DNA of 64,000 bases from Bacteroidales bacterium (GTDB taxonomy: Bacteria > Bacteroidota > Bacteroidia > Bacteroidales > VadinHA17). Under the pieces are notes generated by a model, which was not told the origin of the DNA, ran no database searches, and worked only from the letters and a program-made list of their open reading frames with translations. Each line of letters opens with the position of its first letter. The first letter of the stretch is position 1. The position numbers and the translations under genes were made by a program. Below, piece after piece: positions 34,568-43,459 of the stretch. The stretch lies in the NCBI GenBank assembly GCA_029974835.1, contig JARKQN010000062.1, forward strand, positions 39,490-103,489, in the 5' to 3' direction.

Positions 34568-35653
34568 ATGAATTCCGAACTGAAACTGAAGAAAAACTTC
34601 ATGTGGTCGCTTGTTGTACCAACAAGCATGGGGGTACGCATCACCCCGGTAAATTATCAGCCCGTACATAGCAGCAACATGTACATGATGCAGGCCACCA
34701 GCGCCGAATCGAATGTGGCAAGCATATCATCCTACCTCGGACTGCCCGTCAAGATTCTTACAACATTCGTCAAGGACAGCCCTATTGCACGTTTCATTAA
34801 GGATGACCTTGCCGGAAGGCACATGGCATGGGAAGGAGTTGAGGTTGAACAGGGGGGGCCCTGGGGATACCGTCACCAGTTCAACATTGCCGATACCGGA
34901 TTCGGATCGAGGGGCCCGCGGGTACATAATGACAGGGCCGGCGAGGTTGGACGTACATTGAACATAAAGGATTTCGACACTGAAAGGCTCTTCGGGAAAG
35001 AGGGCGTGCAGATACTGCATCTCTCAGGACTTATAGGCGCACTGTCGGCCGAAACAAGCAATTTCTGCCTCGAACTGGCAAGGGCGGCAAAAAAACACGG
35101 TACAATAATCTCATTCGACCTCAACTACAGGGCCTCCTTCTGGAAAAACCGCGAAAAGGAGCTTTCGGCGGCCTTCGGCGAGATAGCTTCTCTTTCGGAT
35201 ATCCTTGTCGGCAATGAGGAGGATTTCCAGCTAAGTCTTGGGATCAAAGGGCCGGAGGAGGGAGGAACGGGACTGGCATCGAAGATTGACAGTTTCAAAG
35301 AGATGATAGGAAGGGTTAAGAAAGCCTATCCTGAAGCTAAGGTCTTTGCCACCACATTAAGACAGGTACTTCACTGCGACCAGCACCTGTGGGGTGCCAT
35401 AATGCTTGCCATGGATCAGTGGCATGTTGTTGAACCCAGAGAGATTCACGTGCTCGACCGCATCGGCGGAGGCGACGGCTTTGTGGGAGGAATGCTTTAT
35501 GCCATCCTGAAGGGATGGGAACCTGAAAAATGGATACAGTTCGGATGGGCCACGGGAGCCATGGCCACAACATTCCTTACCGATTATGCCCAGCCGGCCG
35601 ACGAGGAACAGGTCTGGAGCATCTGGAAAGGAAACGCAAGGGTGAAGAGATAG
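34568..35653 (+). CDS. PfkB-family kinase, 2-keto-3-deoxygluconate kinase-like
   Basis: 361 residues with the ribokinase fold and the C-terminal catalytic motif RIGGGDGFVGGML (GGGD with the base Asp). The N-terminal region (VPTSMGVRITP, QATSAESNVASISSYLG) and FDLNYRASFW are typical of KdgK-like members. It would phosphorylate 2-keto-3-deoxygluconate of uronate/Entner-Doudoroff routes, but other sugars are possible. It is 17 bp downstream of pgi and its stop is 2 bp from the end of the convergent gene. Confidence 0.82.
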   Translation: MNSELKLKKNFMWSLVVPTSMGVRITPVNYQPVHSSNMYMMQATSAESNVASISSYLGLPVKILTTFVKDSPIARFIKDDLAGRHMAWEGVEVEQGGPWGYRHQFNIADTGFGSRGPRVHNDRAGEVGRTLNIKDFDTERLFGKEGVQILHLSGLIGALSAETSNFCLELARAAKKHGTIISFDLNYRASFWKNREKELSAAFGEIASLSDILVGNEEDFQLSLGIKGPEEGGTGLASKIDSFKEMIGRVKKAYPEAKVFATTLRQVLHCDQHLWGAIMLAMDQWHVVEPREIHVLDRIGGGDGFVGGMLYAILKGWEPEKWIQFGWATGAMATTFLTDYAQPADEEQVWSIWKGNARVKR

Positions 35654-35655
35654 GA

Positions 35656-36987
35656 TTACAGCCTCTTCAGAAAGTCATCCAGAACCGTCGGAAGGTCGGG
35701 ATATCCTATTTCCTGCAGATCGTAGTAAACTCTCGTTGTAGGTTTTTTAATCTTAATTATCCTGTTCAGATCGATCGGAGTGGCTATGATTACTGAGTCG
35801 CAATCGGTATTGTTTATAGTTTTCTCCAGGTCGTGGAGCTGTTCTTCCCCGTAACCCATTGCAGGGAGAAGGGTTCCGATCCCCGGATAGATTCTGAAAG
35901 TATCCTTAAGCTTCCCTGCCAGGAAAGGACGGGGGTCGACGAGCTGTGCAGCGCCATATCTTCCGGCGGCTACCACACCTGCTCCTATCTTCATCTCACC
36001 GTGAGTGAGAGTGGGACCGTCCTCCACTGCAAGTACGCGTTTACCCTTAATCAGCGAAGGATCATCGGTTCTGATGGGTGAAGCGGCATCGACAACAACT
36101 GCGCCGGGGTTTACCTTTGCAATGTTTTCCCTAACAATCTTTATTGCTTCGGGAGAGGCTGTGTCAATCTTGTTTATCACAACCACATCGGCAATCCTGA
36201 GGGTAACCTCTCCCGGGTAGTACCTGAGCTCGTGGCCGGCCCGGTGAGGATCCGTAACCGTTATCATCAGGTCGGGCTTATAGAAAGGAAAATCGTTGTT
36301 GCCTCCATCCCACAGGATCACGTCGCACCCTTTCGGGTCTTTTTCCGCTTCGCGGAGGATAGCCTCGTAATCCACACCGGCGTAAATCACATTCCCCCTT
36401 ACCACATGAGGTTCATACTCCTCCATCTCCTCTACCGTGCAATGATGCTTCTCAAGGTCTTTAAGCGTTTCAAAACGCTGCACCTTCTGTGCGGCAAGGT
36501 CTCCATAAGGCATAGGGTGACGTATGGCAACCACCTTAAGCCCTTTCGACATGAGAATTTCAATTACCCTTCGGGAGGTCTGGCTCTTTCCGCAACCCGT
36601 ACGCACGGCACCGACAGCTATAACCGGTTTGTTGCTTTTTATCATTGTGGATTCAGGGCCAAGCAGCATAAAATCAGCGCCTGCAGCATTCACCACTGCA
36701 CTCACCTCCATAACTTTCTGGTATGTCACATCACTGTAGGAGAAAACGCATGTGCTTACATTCAGTTTTTTAATTAACTCCGGGAGATCACTCTCGGGGT
36801 AAACAGGTATTCCGTCAGGGTAAAGTGACCCTGCCAGTTCTGCAGGATATTTACGGTCATGAATATCCGGAATCTGTGCAGCGGTAAAAGCCACAACCCT
36901 GTACCCGGCATTGTTCCTGAAGAACACATTGAAATTATGGAAGTCCCTTCCGGCTGCGCCGATAATTATTACATTTTTTGCAGACAT
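35656..36987 (-). CDS. Cyclic 2,3-diphosphoglycerate synthetase-like GTP/ATP-binding protein
   Basis: 443 residues. The N-terminus IIIGAAGRDFHNFN starts a Rossmann-like domain (about 1-120); a P-loop GAVRTGCGKS (126-135) and further nucleotide-binding parts (NDFPFYKPDLMITVTDPHRAG, VVVINKID) follow. The layout matches the archaeal cDPG synthetase family, whose members make the thermoprotectant cyclic 2,3-diphosphoglycerate. In a bacterium with otherwise mesophilic-type genes its job is unclear and may differ. It is monocistronic, behind a clear -7 box, and convergent with the KdgK-like gene. Confidence 0.82.
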   Translation of the reverse strand: MSAKNVIIIGAAGRDFHNFNVFFRNNAGYRVVAFTAAQIPDIHDRKYPAELAGSLYPDGIPVYPESDLPELIKKLNVSTCVFSYSDVTYQKVMEVSAVVNAAGADFMLLGPESTMIKSNKPVIAVGAVRTGCGKSQTSRRVIEILMSKGLKVVAIRHPMPYGDLAAQKVQRFETLKDLEKHHCTVEEMEEYEPHVVRGNVIYAGVDYEAILREAEKDPKGCDVILWDGGNNDFPFYKPDLMITVTDPHRAGHELRYYPGEVTLRIADVVVINKIDTASPEAIKIVRENIAKVNPGAVVVDAASPIRTDDPSLIKGKRVLAVEDGPTLTHGEMKIGAGVVAAGRYGAAQLVDPRPFLAGKLKDTFRIYPGIGTLLPAMGYGEEQLHDLEKTINNTDCDSVIIATPIDLNRIIKIKKPTTRVYYDLQEIGYPDLPTVLDDFLKRL

Positions 36988-37024
36988 AAATCCTCCTGGT
37001 TTTTTGGTTCTTAATTTTAATCTG

Positions 37025-37032
37025 CAAATTTA
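37025..37032 (-). promoter_or_regulatory. -7 promoter box of the cDPG synthetase-like gene
   Basis: Minus-strand TAAATTTG, exact TAnnTTTG, 37 bp from the ATG at 36987. Confidence 0.6.
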
Positions 37033-37205
37033 AAATATTAAGCATTAAAAAAGAATACGGATCTAAAAAATCCTCTGCAGGTCAAAAATAGAGGGCCGGA
37101 GTAATGTTTTAATTTTTTATGCGTTATAGAATATGTGATAATTTATGTTTTATGAATCTCGTCTACAACTATTTGACAAAATATTTGTACTATTGAAAAA
37201 GAATA

Positions 37206-37817
37206 ATGAATGTACTGGCGCACATATACCTTTCGGGTGATTCAGAAAAAATTATCATCGGCAATTACATAGGCGACTATGTAAAAGGGAGGGATTATCT
37301 GAAGTACCCCGATCTCATCAGGAAAGGCATTATTCTTCACCGGCATATAGACGGTTTCACCGACAGGCATCCTGTTGTGCACAGGAGCAAGCTCCTGTTT
37401 TCAGGGAAATACCATAAATATTCGGGCGTAATTGTTGACATAATCTATGACCATTTTCTGACCAGGGAATGGGATTTCTTTTCAAGGAAGCCTCTTGAAA
37501 GTGTGACTTACAACTTTTACCGGGCACTTGTAAACAATTATGAGATCCTTCCTGAAAATGTAAAAAAGATGATGCCATTTTTCATCATTCACAACTGGAT
37601 TGAATCGTACCAGACGGTTCAGGGCATACGCCATGTCCTTAAAACACTGAGCAAAAGGTCCACTCTGCCTGATGAAACAAGGTTTGCAATAAAGACCCTC
37701 AAAAAAAATTACTATTCCCTCGAGGATGACTTCATGGAATTTTTTCCTCAGCTTATTGATTATGTGGAGAAGGATTTCGGCATTCAGATATCACACGCAA
37801 TAAGAATGCCCTTCTGA
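37206..37817 (+). CDS. ACP phosphodiesterase-like protein (AcpH family)
   Basis: 203 residues. The start MNVLAHIYLSGD, NYIGDYVKG, ILHRHIDGFTDRHP and VDIIYDHFLTREW reproduce the AcpH family's conserved metal-binding His/Asp pattern. AcpH removes the 4'-phosphopantetheine arm from acyl carrier protein. No fatty-acid or ACP genes are next to it. Its stop codon abuts the stop of convergent rodA with no gap. About 190 bp upstream is non-coding; a near-match box AATATTTG at 37188-37195 could be its -7 element. Confidence 0.88.
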   Translation: MNVLAHIYLSGDSEKIIIGNYIGDYVKGRDYLKYPDLIRKGIILHRHIDGFTDRHPVVHRSKLLFSGKYHKYSGVIVDIIYDHFLTREWDFFSRKPLESVTYNFYRALVNNYEILPENVKKMMPFFIIHNWIESYQTVQGIRHVLKTLSKRSTLPDETRFAIKTLKKNYYSLEDDFMEFFPQLIDYVEKDFGIQISHAIRMPF

Positions 37818-39242
37818 CTATACTAGGTATTCGGTTCTCGCCGCATCGAGCCTTAAAAAGATAAAAAGAAGAAGAGTAAAGCCCCACAGGGAACTTCCTC
37901 CATAGATTATAAATGGCAGGGGTATTCCTATCACGGGTACAATACCGGATGCCATGCCGATATTTATAAAAAAGTGTATCAGTAATACTGAAACAACTCC
38001 GTATCCGTATATCCTTGAAAATGATGATCTCTGGCGTTCGGCCAGAAAAATAAGTCTCAGTAATAAAAACACATAAAGGCCTATTACCACGAACGAGCCG
38101 GCAAATCCCCACTCCTCTCCTATTGTACAGAATATAAAATCGGTGCTCTGGGCAGGTACAAACCTGAATTTGGTCTGAGTGCCGCGCAGATATCCCTTGC
38201 CTGTAAATCCACCCGATCCTATTGAGATCACTGACTGGTTAATGTTATATCCTGCCCCTTTCGGATCGTCCTTCACCCGAAGAAGAATTTCAATTCTCTC
38301 CTTCTGGTGGGGCTTCAGGAAATGATTAAAGGCATAGTCGACAAGGTTAACATAGAGCATACTTCCCAGTACAAAAAGATAAATGACAAGGATTTTTTTC
38401 TCCCTGTACCTGTAAATGTACCAGATATACGACAAACCTGCCAGTATGAGTGCGATGATCAGGACCCCTCCCGTTGACAATGTGTGCAGGAAAAAATAGT
38501 TGGCCAGATAAATTGCGCCGGCAAAAAGAGCCAGCAGTAAAATACCTTTTACCCAGATGTTCCTGCTTTTTACGAAGAAGTATGCCGAAGCAACTCCTGT
38601 TAACAAAATAACAGAATAGATCCACAACTCATCAAAAAGCAGGGCTGAAAAAAAGAGAATGATCAGGAGGAATCCTGAGGCAAACAGGTACGGGCTCAGT
38701 CCCTCCCTGAAGAGTACAATGAAAAAGCTGAAATAGACCACCGTTGTTCCCATGTCGGGCTGCATGAAGGTGAGCACTGCAGGGGCCATAATTATAAATA
38801 CGGCAGGAATCAGGAGCCTGAGCCTTGTCAGTTCCTGTCCTTTTGAATTAAGGTATTTAGCCAGTGCCAGCGCAGTTCCGGCCTTTGCAAATTCGGAAGG
38901 CTGAAGGCTGAGGGGTCCTAATTCGAACCATGCCCTTGCTCCGTTAATCTCCTTCCCGAGAACCAGCACAAGCAGCAGCATAAACAAAAAAAGACCGTAA
39001 ATGAAATAGCTGAAAAAGAAGTAAAAACGGCTGTCGATAAAAAGAACTGCAGAGGCAAGTATCAGTGTGGTCACAATCCACACCAGCTGTTTACCGTACC
39101 TCTGGGAGAAATCAAAAATGCTTCTGTGATCCTCGTTGTAAACGGCCGCGTAAATATTCAGCCATCCCATAACAACGAGGATCAGAAATAACATTAAGGT
39201 TATTTTATCGACGGCGGCCCATATGTTTACTCTTCTTTGCAT
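37818..39242 (-). CDS. rodA: Rod-shape SEDS glycosyltransferase RodA
   Basis: 474 residues with ten or more membrane helices and SEDS motifs: KEINGARAWFELGPLSLQPSEFAKAG (the essential lipid-II pocket), FMQPDMGTTVVYF and DFIFCTIGEEWGFAGS. A wide extra cytosolic/membrane block (about 200-300) adds length compared with the ~380-residue norm, a Bacteroidota trait. It polymerises peptidoglycan glycans with PBP2. Last gene of purH-mreBCD-mrdA-rodA, 4 bp after mrdA. Confidence 0.95.
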   Translation of the reverse strand: MQRRVNIWAAVDKITLMLFLILVVMGWLNIYAAVYNEDHRSIFDFSQRYGKQLVWIVTTLILASAVLFIDSRFYFFFSYFIYGLFLFMLLLVLVLGKEINGARAWFELGPLSLQPSEFAKAGTALALAKYLNSKGQELTRLRLLIPAVFIIMAPAVLTFMQPDMGTTVVYFSFFIVLFREGLSPYLFASGFLLIILFFSALLFDELWIYSVILLTGVASAYFFVKSRNIWVKGILLLALFAGAIYLANYFFLHTLSTGGVLIIALILAGLSYIWYIYRYREKKILVIYLFVLGSMLYVNLVDYAFNHFLKPHQKERIEILLRVKDDPKGAGYNINQSVISIGSGGFTGKGYLRGTQTKFRFVPAQSTDFIFCTIGEEWGFAGSFVVIGLYVFLLLRLIFLAERQRSSFSRIYGYGVVSVLLIHFFINIGMASGIVPVIGIPLPFIIYGGSSLWGFTLLLFIFLRLDAARTEYLV

Positions 39243-39246
39243 CGTT

Positions 39247-41049
39247 TCAGAGTGTCAGGCTGAAAACATAATCCTCGAGATATTTTCTTTTAATTGTTCC
39301 CCTGAGGTATTTTTCGATTATCAGGCTTGCTACCGGTGCAGCATAGGTGGCGCCAAACCCGGCATTCTCGATATAAACCGCAATTGCTATTTCAGGCTTC
39401 TCCTTCGGGGCGAACGCGATGAATATTGAATGATCCTTGCCATGGGGGTTTTGTGCAGTTCCGGTTTTACCGCACACCGTTATGCTGTCGATGGCAGCAA
39501 TAGAGGCTGTGGCTCCTGCACCACCGTTTACTGCAGCATCCATTCCCTTTATAATGCTTTCAAAATTTTCCGGGTCAATTTTAATTTCATGTCTTACCGA
39601 CAGGCCTCTTGTTTTGTTTAAGGAATCTCCTATTGCCCTTACAATATGCGGACTGTAATAATATCCCCGGTTGGCAATGGCGGCCGTCATATTTGCCATC
39701 TGGAGCGGTGATGCGCCCACTTCACCCTGCCCTATCGCCATGGAAATGATAGTCAGTGCCTTCCATCTTCCCTGTCCGTACCGGTTGTCATAAAAAGAGG
39801 CTGCCGGCAGGAAGCCGGGTCTCTCATTTACGAGATCGCTTCCCAGTGGTCTTCCGAAGCCAAACTGGTCGAGGTATTCCCTCCATTTATTGTACGCTTC
39901 CGTAACCGATTTGTAGGAAGGATTTTCCATAATCCTTCTGAAAGCCTGGCAGAAATAGGAATTGCATGAATTTTTTACCGCCCCTGCCAGGTCAAGAGGA
40001 GTCTCATGAACATGACAGCCCACGAAGAGATATCCCGGGTCGCAGCCGAACATCGTAGAGGGGGTAATAACTTTCTCCTGCAGTGCAATCAATCCGTTAA
40101 CCGGTTTAAAAGTGGAACCGGGAGGATAGGAAGCCATGGTGGCTCTGTTAAATATCGGTTTTGCAGTGTCGGCCTGAAGCTTTGCGAAGTTTTCCGACCT
40201 GATTCTTCCCACGAGAAGCCCCGGGTCGTACCACGGAGAAGAGACAAGTGTCAGGATTTCCCCCGTTGAAGGCTGAATGGCAACCACGCTGCCCGATTTG
40301 CCTTTCATAAGTGTTTCGGCATATTCCTGGAGGTCGAGGTCGAGGGTTGAAATAATATCCTTTCCCTGAACGGCAGTGGTGTCAAACTTTCCCTCTTCAT
40401 AAGATCCCTTAACTCTCCCGTACACATCGACAAGAAAAATCCTGACACCTTTCCGTCCCCTCAGTTCCTCTTCGTAAGCCTCCTCTATACCGGTAGTGCC
40501 TATGTAGTCTCCCGACTTATAATAAGGTTTTTTTCTGATTATGTTTTCGTCCACTTCGCTCACGTAACCGAGGGCATGCGATGCCACCGGCTTTGAGTAT
40601 TTTCTGAGAGTTCTGGGTTGTACATAAAAACCCGGGTACATGAACATCTTTTCCTGGAATGCGGCGTAAGTTTCAGCGGAAATCTGTTTCAAGAAAACCG
40701 ACGGGGCCCGTCTTGAATAACTTATCGCCGCCTTCATCCTTTCGAGGAAATAGGATCTGGTTATCCCGAGCGATTGGCAGAAGCCTGCTGTATCCTTCAG
40801 GGAAACCTGAACCGGTATAACCATCAGGTCGTACGCCGCCTGATTGTAAACCATCAGTTTGCCGTTCCGGTCGTATATCAGCCCTCTGGCAGGATACTGA
40901 GTGACATACCTTAGAACATTATTATCGGCTGATACCCTGTATGATGTATCAACAACCTGGATACTGAAGAGTCTTATAAGCAGAAAAAGGGCAGCCAGAA
41001 CCACAATGGCTCCGATAATCAATCTCCTGTTCAGAAAACGGTCTTTCAT
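39247..41049 (-). CDS. mrdA: Penicillin-binding protein 2
   Basis: 600 residues: a membrane anchor (10-30), the PBP dimerisation domain (55-225, ARGLIYDRNGKLM) and the transpeptidase domain with SxxK active site STFK (Ser312, Lys315), SxN motif SCN near 363 and KTGT near 530. It cross-links side-wall peptidoglycan together with RodA and the MreBCD scaffold. It begins 6 bp after mreD. Confidence 0.96.
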   Translation of the reverse strand: MKDRFLNRRLIIGAIVVLAALFLLIRLFSIQVVDTSYRVSADNNVLRYVTQYPARGLIYDRNGKLMVYNQAAYDLMVIPVQVSLKDTAGFCQSLGITRSYFLERMKAAISYSRRAPSVFLKQISAETYAAFQEKMFMYPGFYVQPRTLRKYSKPVASHALGYVSEVDENIIRKKPYYKSGDYIGTTGIEEAYEEELRGRKGVRIFLVDVYGRVKGSYEEGKFDTTAVQGKDIISTLDLDLQEYAETLMKGKSGSVVAIQPSTGEILTLVSSPWYDPGLLVGRIRSENFAKLQADTAKPIFNRATMASYPPGSTFKPVNGLIALQEKVITPSTMFGCDPGYLFVGCHVHETPLDLAGAVKNSCNSYFCQAFRRIMENPSYKSVTEAYNKWREYLDQFGFGRPLGSDLVNERPGFLPAASFYDNRYGQGRWKALTIISMAIGQGEVGASPLQMANMTAAIANRGYYYSPHIVRAIGDSLNKTRGLSVRHEIKIDPENFESIIKGMDAAVNGGAGATASIAAIDSITVCGKTGTAQNPHGKDHSIFIAFAPKEKPEIAIAVYIENAGFGATYAAPVASLIIEKYLRGTIKRKYLEDYVFSLTL

Positions 41050-41055
41050 GTGTAT

Positions 41056-41562
41056 TCAACGCCCCTTCCTGAAATATTCAATCATCAAAATCATTATTAC
41101 CGAAAAAAGAGTGCTGATCGCCGCTCTGAGCATAATCCCCATGAAGTCGGCCAGATTCATTACCTCTACCCAGAACAGAACAATGTGATGAAGCGCAACA
41201 ATTATTAAGGTATAAATAGCAAACCATCTGAAGCCGTACTGAGCCATTGAAGGTTCGGCATCCGGTTCGTAGCCGTCGCGTGGTGCCATCGACCTGAGCA
41301 CAAGAGGCCTGGCAAACGCAGCCGCGGCCGATGCAGATGCGTGCATTCCCGGAGAACCCATGAAAAGGTCAACAACCAGCCCTGCCAGGAAAGCAAGCAC
41401 AATCAGCAGCCATCCTGCCGTTTCCACCGGCAGAATCAGGATAAACAGTATATAGGCATAGGGATTTGCATAGCCGCTGAGCTGAATATTGTTCAGGATC
41501 AGAACCTGAAATAATATCAGCAGTATGTAAATTGCCGAATATCTGAAAATCCTGTTGATCAT
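41056..41562 (-). CDS. mreD: Rod-shape protein MreD
   Basis: 168 residues with five to six membrane helices and the MreD-type segment ILPVETAGWLLIVLAFLAGLVVDLFMGSPGMHASASA. An inner-membrane partner of MreC. Its ATG overlaps the mreC stop by 4 bp. Recognised by order as much as by sequence, since MreD is poorly conserved. Confidence 0.92.
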   Translation of the reverse strand: MINRIFRYSAIYILLILFQVLILNNIQLSGYANPYAYILFILILPVETAGWLLIVLAFLAGLVVDLFMGSPGMHASASAAAAFARPLVLRSMAPRDGYEPDAEPSMAQYGFRWFAIYTLIIVALHHIVLFWVEVMNLADFMGIMLRAAISTLFSVIMILMIEYFRKGR

Positions 41563-42395
41563 AAAAATCCTTTTTCGGTTTCAAGCTGCTCCTTCCGCAA
41601 TCTGTCCCTTATAACATATACATGGACAAGTCTTCTGAAATCGGTAGCCAGCCTGAGTTTTATATGGTAGAAATCGCTTCCCGATTTCTTAAAATCTGCA
41701 ATTGTTCCTACAGGTATGCCTTCGGGGAAGAAAGCTGAATATCCGGTAGTAACCACTGTATCTCCGGCATTGATTTCTACATGCTGGGGTATCTCATTTA
41801 AGACTGCATAGCGGTAATCGGCACCATCCCACGACAATGAACCGTAGAAATCATTGGTCTTCACTTTTGCGCTCAGTCTGAAGTCAACATTTATCACCGG
41901 CATTGCCACTGAGAAGTTCTCCCCTGCAGCTACGATTATCCCTGCAACACCCCACGGGCTTACAACAGCCATATTGGTGTCGACACCCTGATTTGTCCCG
42001 GCGTCAAGCGTAAAGAAATTCCTCTGCCGCACCACTGAATTATTAACAACCTCAGCTCTTAGAAACTCATACCGTGGATCTGACAAGGAATCTGATTTTT
42101 CAACCGAAGGGAATAAAAGATCTGTACTGTCGGTTGCCGGTTTTAAGGCTGCGATGTAATTCCTGAGCAGGGTATTCTCGGCATGGAGGTCGGCATTGAG
42201 TTTCCTGATCATCAGGTAGTTCCTGACATCGGAAATAATTGACTCCCATGCAAGCGTTGAACGCCTGACAGATTTGACAAGGCGGGTATTATGATAATTG
42301 TTTGAAGAAAAGATGAGATAGAACGCCACTATTTCCAGCAGAATGAAAACGAATATCCTGTTATGTCTTGCCAGAAATTGAAGCAGGTTTCTCAT
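41559..42395 (-). CDS. mreC: Rod-shape protein MreC
   Basis: 278 residues: N-terminal membrane helix (about 13-30), a coiled-coil region (about 50-85, NADLHAENTLLRNYIAAL) and the periplasmic beta domain (RAEVVNNSVVRQRNFFTLDAGTNQGVDTNMAVVSPWGVAGIIV). Links the cytosolic MreB filament to PBP2/RodA. Starts 10 bp after mreB and overlaps mreD by 4 bp. Confidence 0.95.
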   Translation of the reverse strand: MRNLLQFLARHNRIFVFILLEIVAFYLIFSSNNYHNTRLVKSVRRSTLAWESIISDVRNYLMIRKLNADLHAENTLLRNYIAALKPATDSTDLLFPSVEKSDSLSDPRYEFLRAEVVNNSVVRQRNFFTLDAGTNQGVDTNMAVVSPWGVAGIIVAAGENFSVAMPVINVDFRLSAKVKTNDFYGSLSWDGADYRYAVLNEIPQHVEINAGDTVVTTGYSAFFPEGIPVGTIADFKKSGSDFYHIKLRLATDFRRLVHVYVIRDRLRKEQLETEKGFL

Positions 42396-42405
42396 CTACA
42401 TCGGC

Positions 42406-43428
42406 TTATCTCATGAGAAAAGGAAATTTGTCAATATTTTTAAGAGCGACGCCTGTTCCCCTTGCCACTGCCCTGAGAGGGTCCTCGGCAACCTTGAAGT
42501 TTATGTTGATTTTGTCTGTAAGTCTTTTGTCGAGTCCCCTCAGCAAAGAACTTCCTCCTGCCATGAAGATTCCTTTGCTGACAATATCTGCATAGAGTTC
42601 GGGAGGGGTCTGTTCGAGTACATTGAGAATGGCGGCCTCTATTTTTGAAAGTGATTTATCGAGGCAGTAAGCTATCTCCTGGTATGATACCGGGATCTCA
42701 ACCGGCAGGCTGGTCATGATATTCGGTCCTCTTACCACATAATCGGGCGGCGGGTTGTCAATATCGGGCAGGGCGGCTCCCACGGCTATCTTAATATCCT
42801 CGGCCGTTCTCTCTCCCACCTTTATGTTATGCTGGTGACGCATATATGACTGTATGTCGGCAGTAAAGCTGTCGCCCGCGATCCGTATCGACCTGTTGCA
42901 AACTATTCCTCCGAGTGCTATCACTGCAATTTCAGTTGTGCCTCCTCCTATGTCGACGACCATAGATCCTTCAGGAGCTTCGACATCGAGGCCAATGCCT
43001 ATTGCAGCCGCCATTGGTTCATATATCATGTAGACATCCCTTCCCCCAGCATGTTCGGATGAGTCGCGTACGGCCCTGATCTCCACTTCGGTGCTGCCCG
43101 ACGGAATGCTCACAACCATTCTTAGGCTTGGGGTAAAAAGTTTGGGGCCCTTGTTGATCATTTTTATCATTCCCCTGATCATAAGTTCGGCAGCGTTGAA
43201 ATCGGCTATAACCCCGTCGCGCAGAGGCCTGATAGTCTGTATGTTCTCGTGTGTTTTTCCGTGCATCTGCCTGGCCTGTTCTCCTATAGCTATAAGTTTT
43301 CCGGTGTTTCTGTCGATAGCTACAATAGAAGGTTCATCAACAACAACCTTGTCATTATGAATGATGAGTGTGTTTGCGGTTCCCAGGTCTATTGCAATCT
43401 CCTGTGTTAAAAATGAAAATACTCCCAT
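42406..43428 (-). CDS. mreB: Rod-shape determining actin homologue MreB
   Basis: 340 residues with the actin-fold motifs IDLGTANTLI (phosphate 1), VVDIGGGTTEIAVI (phosphate 2) and GIFMAGGSSLLRG (adenosine). An N-terminal amphipathic stretch (GVFSFLTQE) targets the membrane. It lies 31 bp downstream of purH, so shape genes and purine synthesis are apparently cotranscribed. Confidence 0.97.
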   Translation of the reverse strand: MGVFSFLTQEIAIDLGTANTLIIHNDKVVVDEPSIVAIDRNTGKLIAIGEQARQMHGKTHENIQTIRPLRDGVIADFNAAELMIRGMIKMINKGPKLFTPSLRMVVSIPSGSTEVEIRAVRDSSEHAGGRDVYMIYEPMAAAIGIGLDVEAPEGSMVVDIGGGTTEIAVIALGGIVCNRSIRIAGDSFTADIQSYMRHQHNIKVGERTAEDIKIAVGAALPDIDNPPPDYVVRGPNIMTSLPVEIPVSYQEIAYCLDKSLSKIEAAILNVLEQTPPELYADIVSKGIFMAGGSSLLRGLDKRLTDKININFKVAEDPLRAVARGTGVALKNIDKFPFLMR

Positions 43429-43459
43429 ATCCTGTTTAAATAATTCTGTTTACTTTTTC

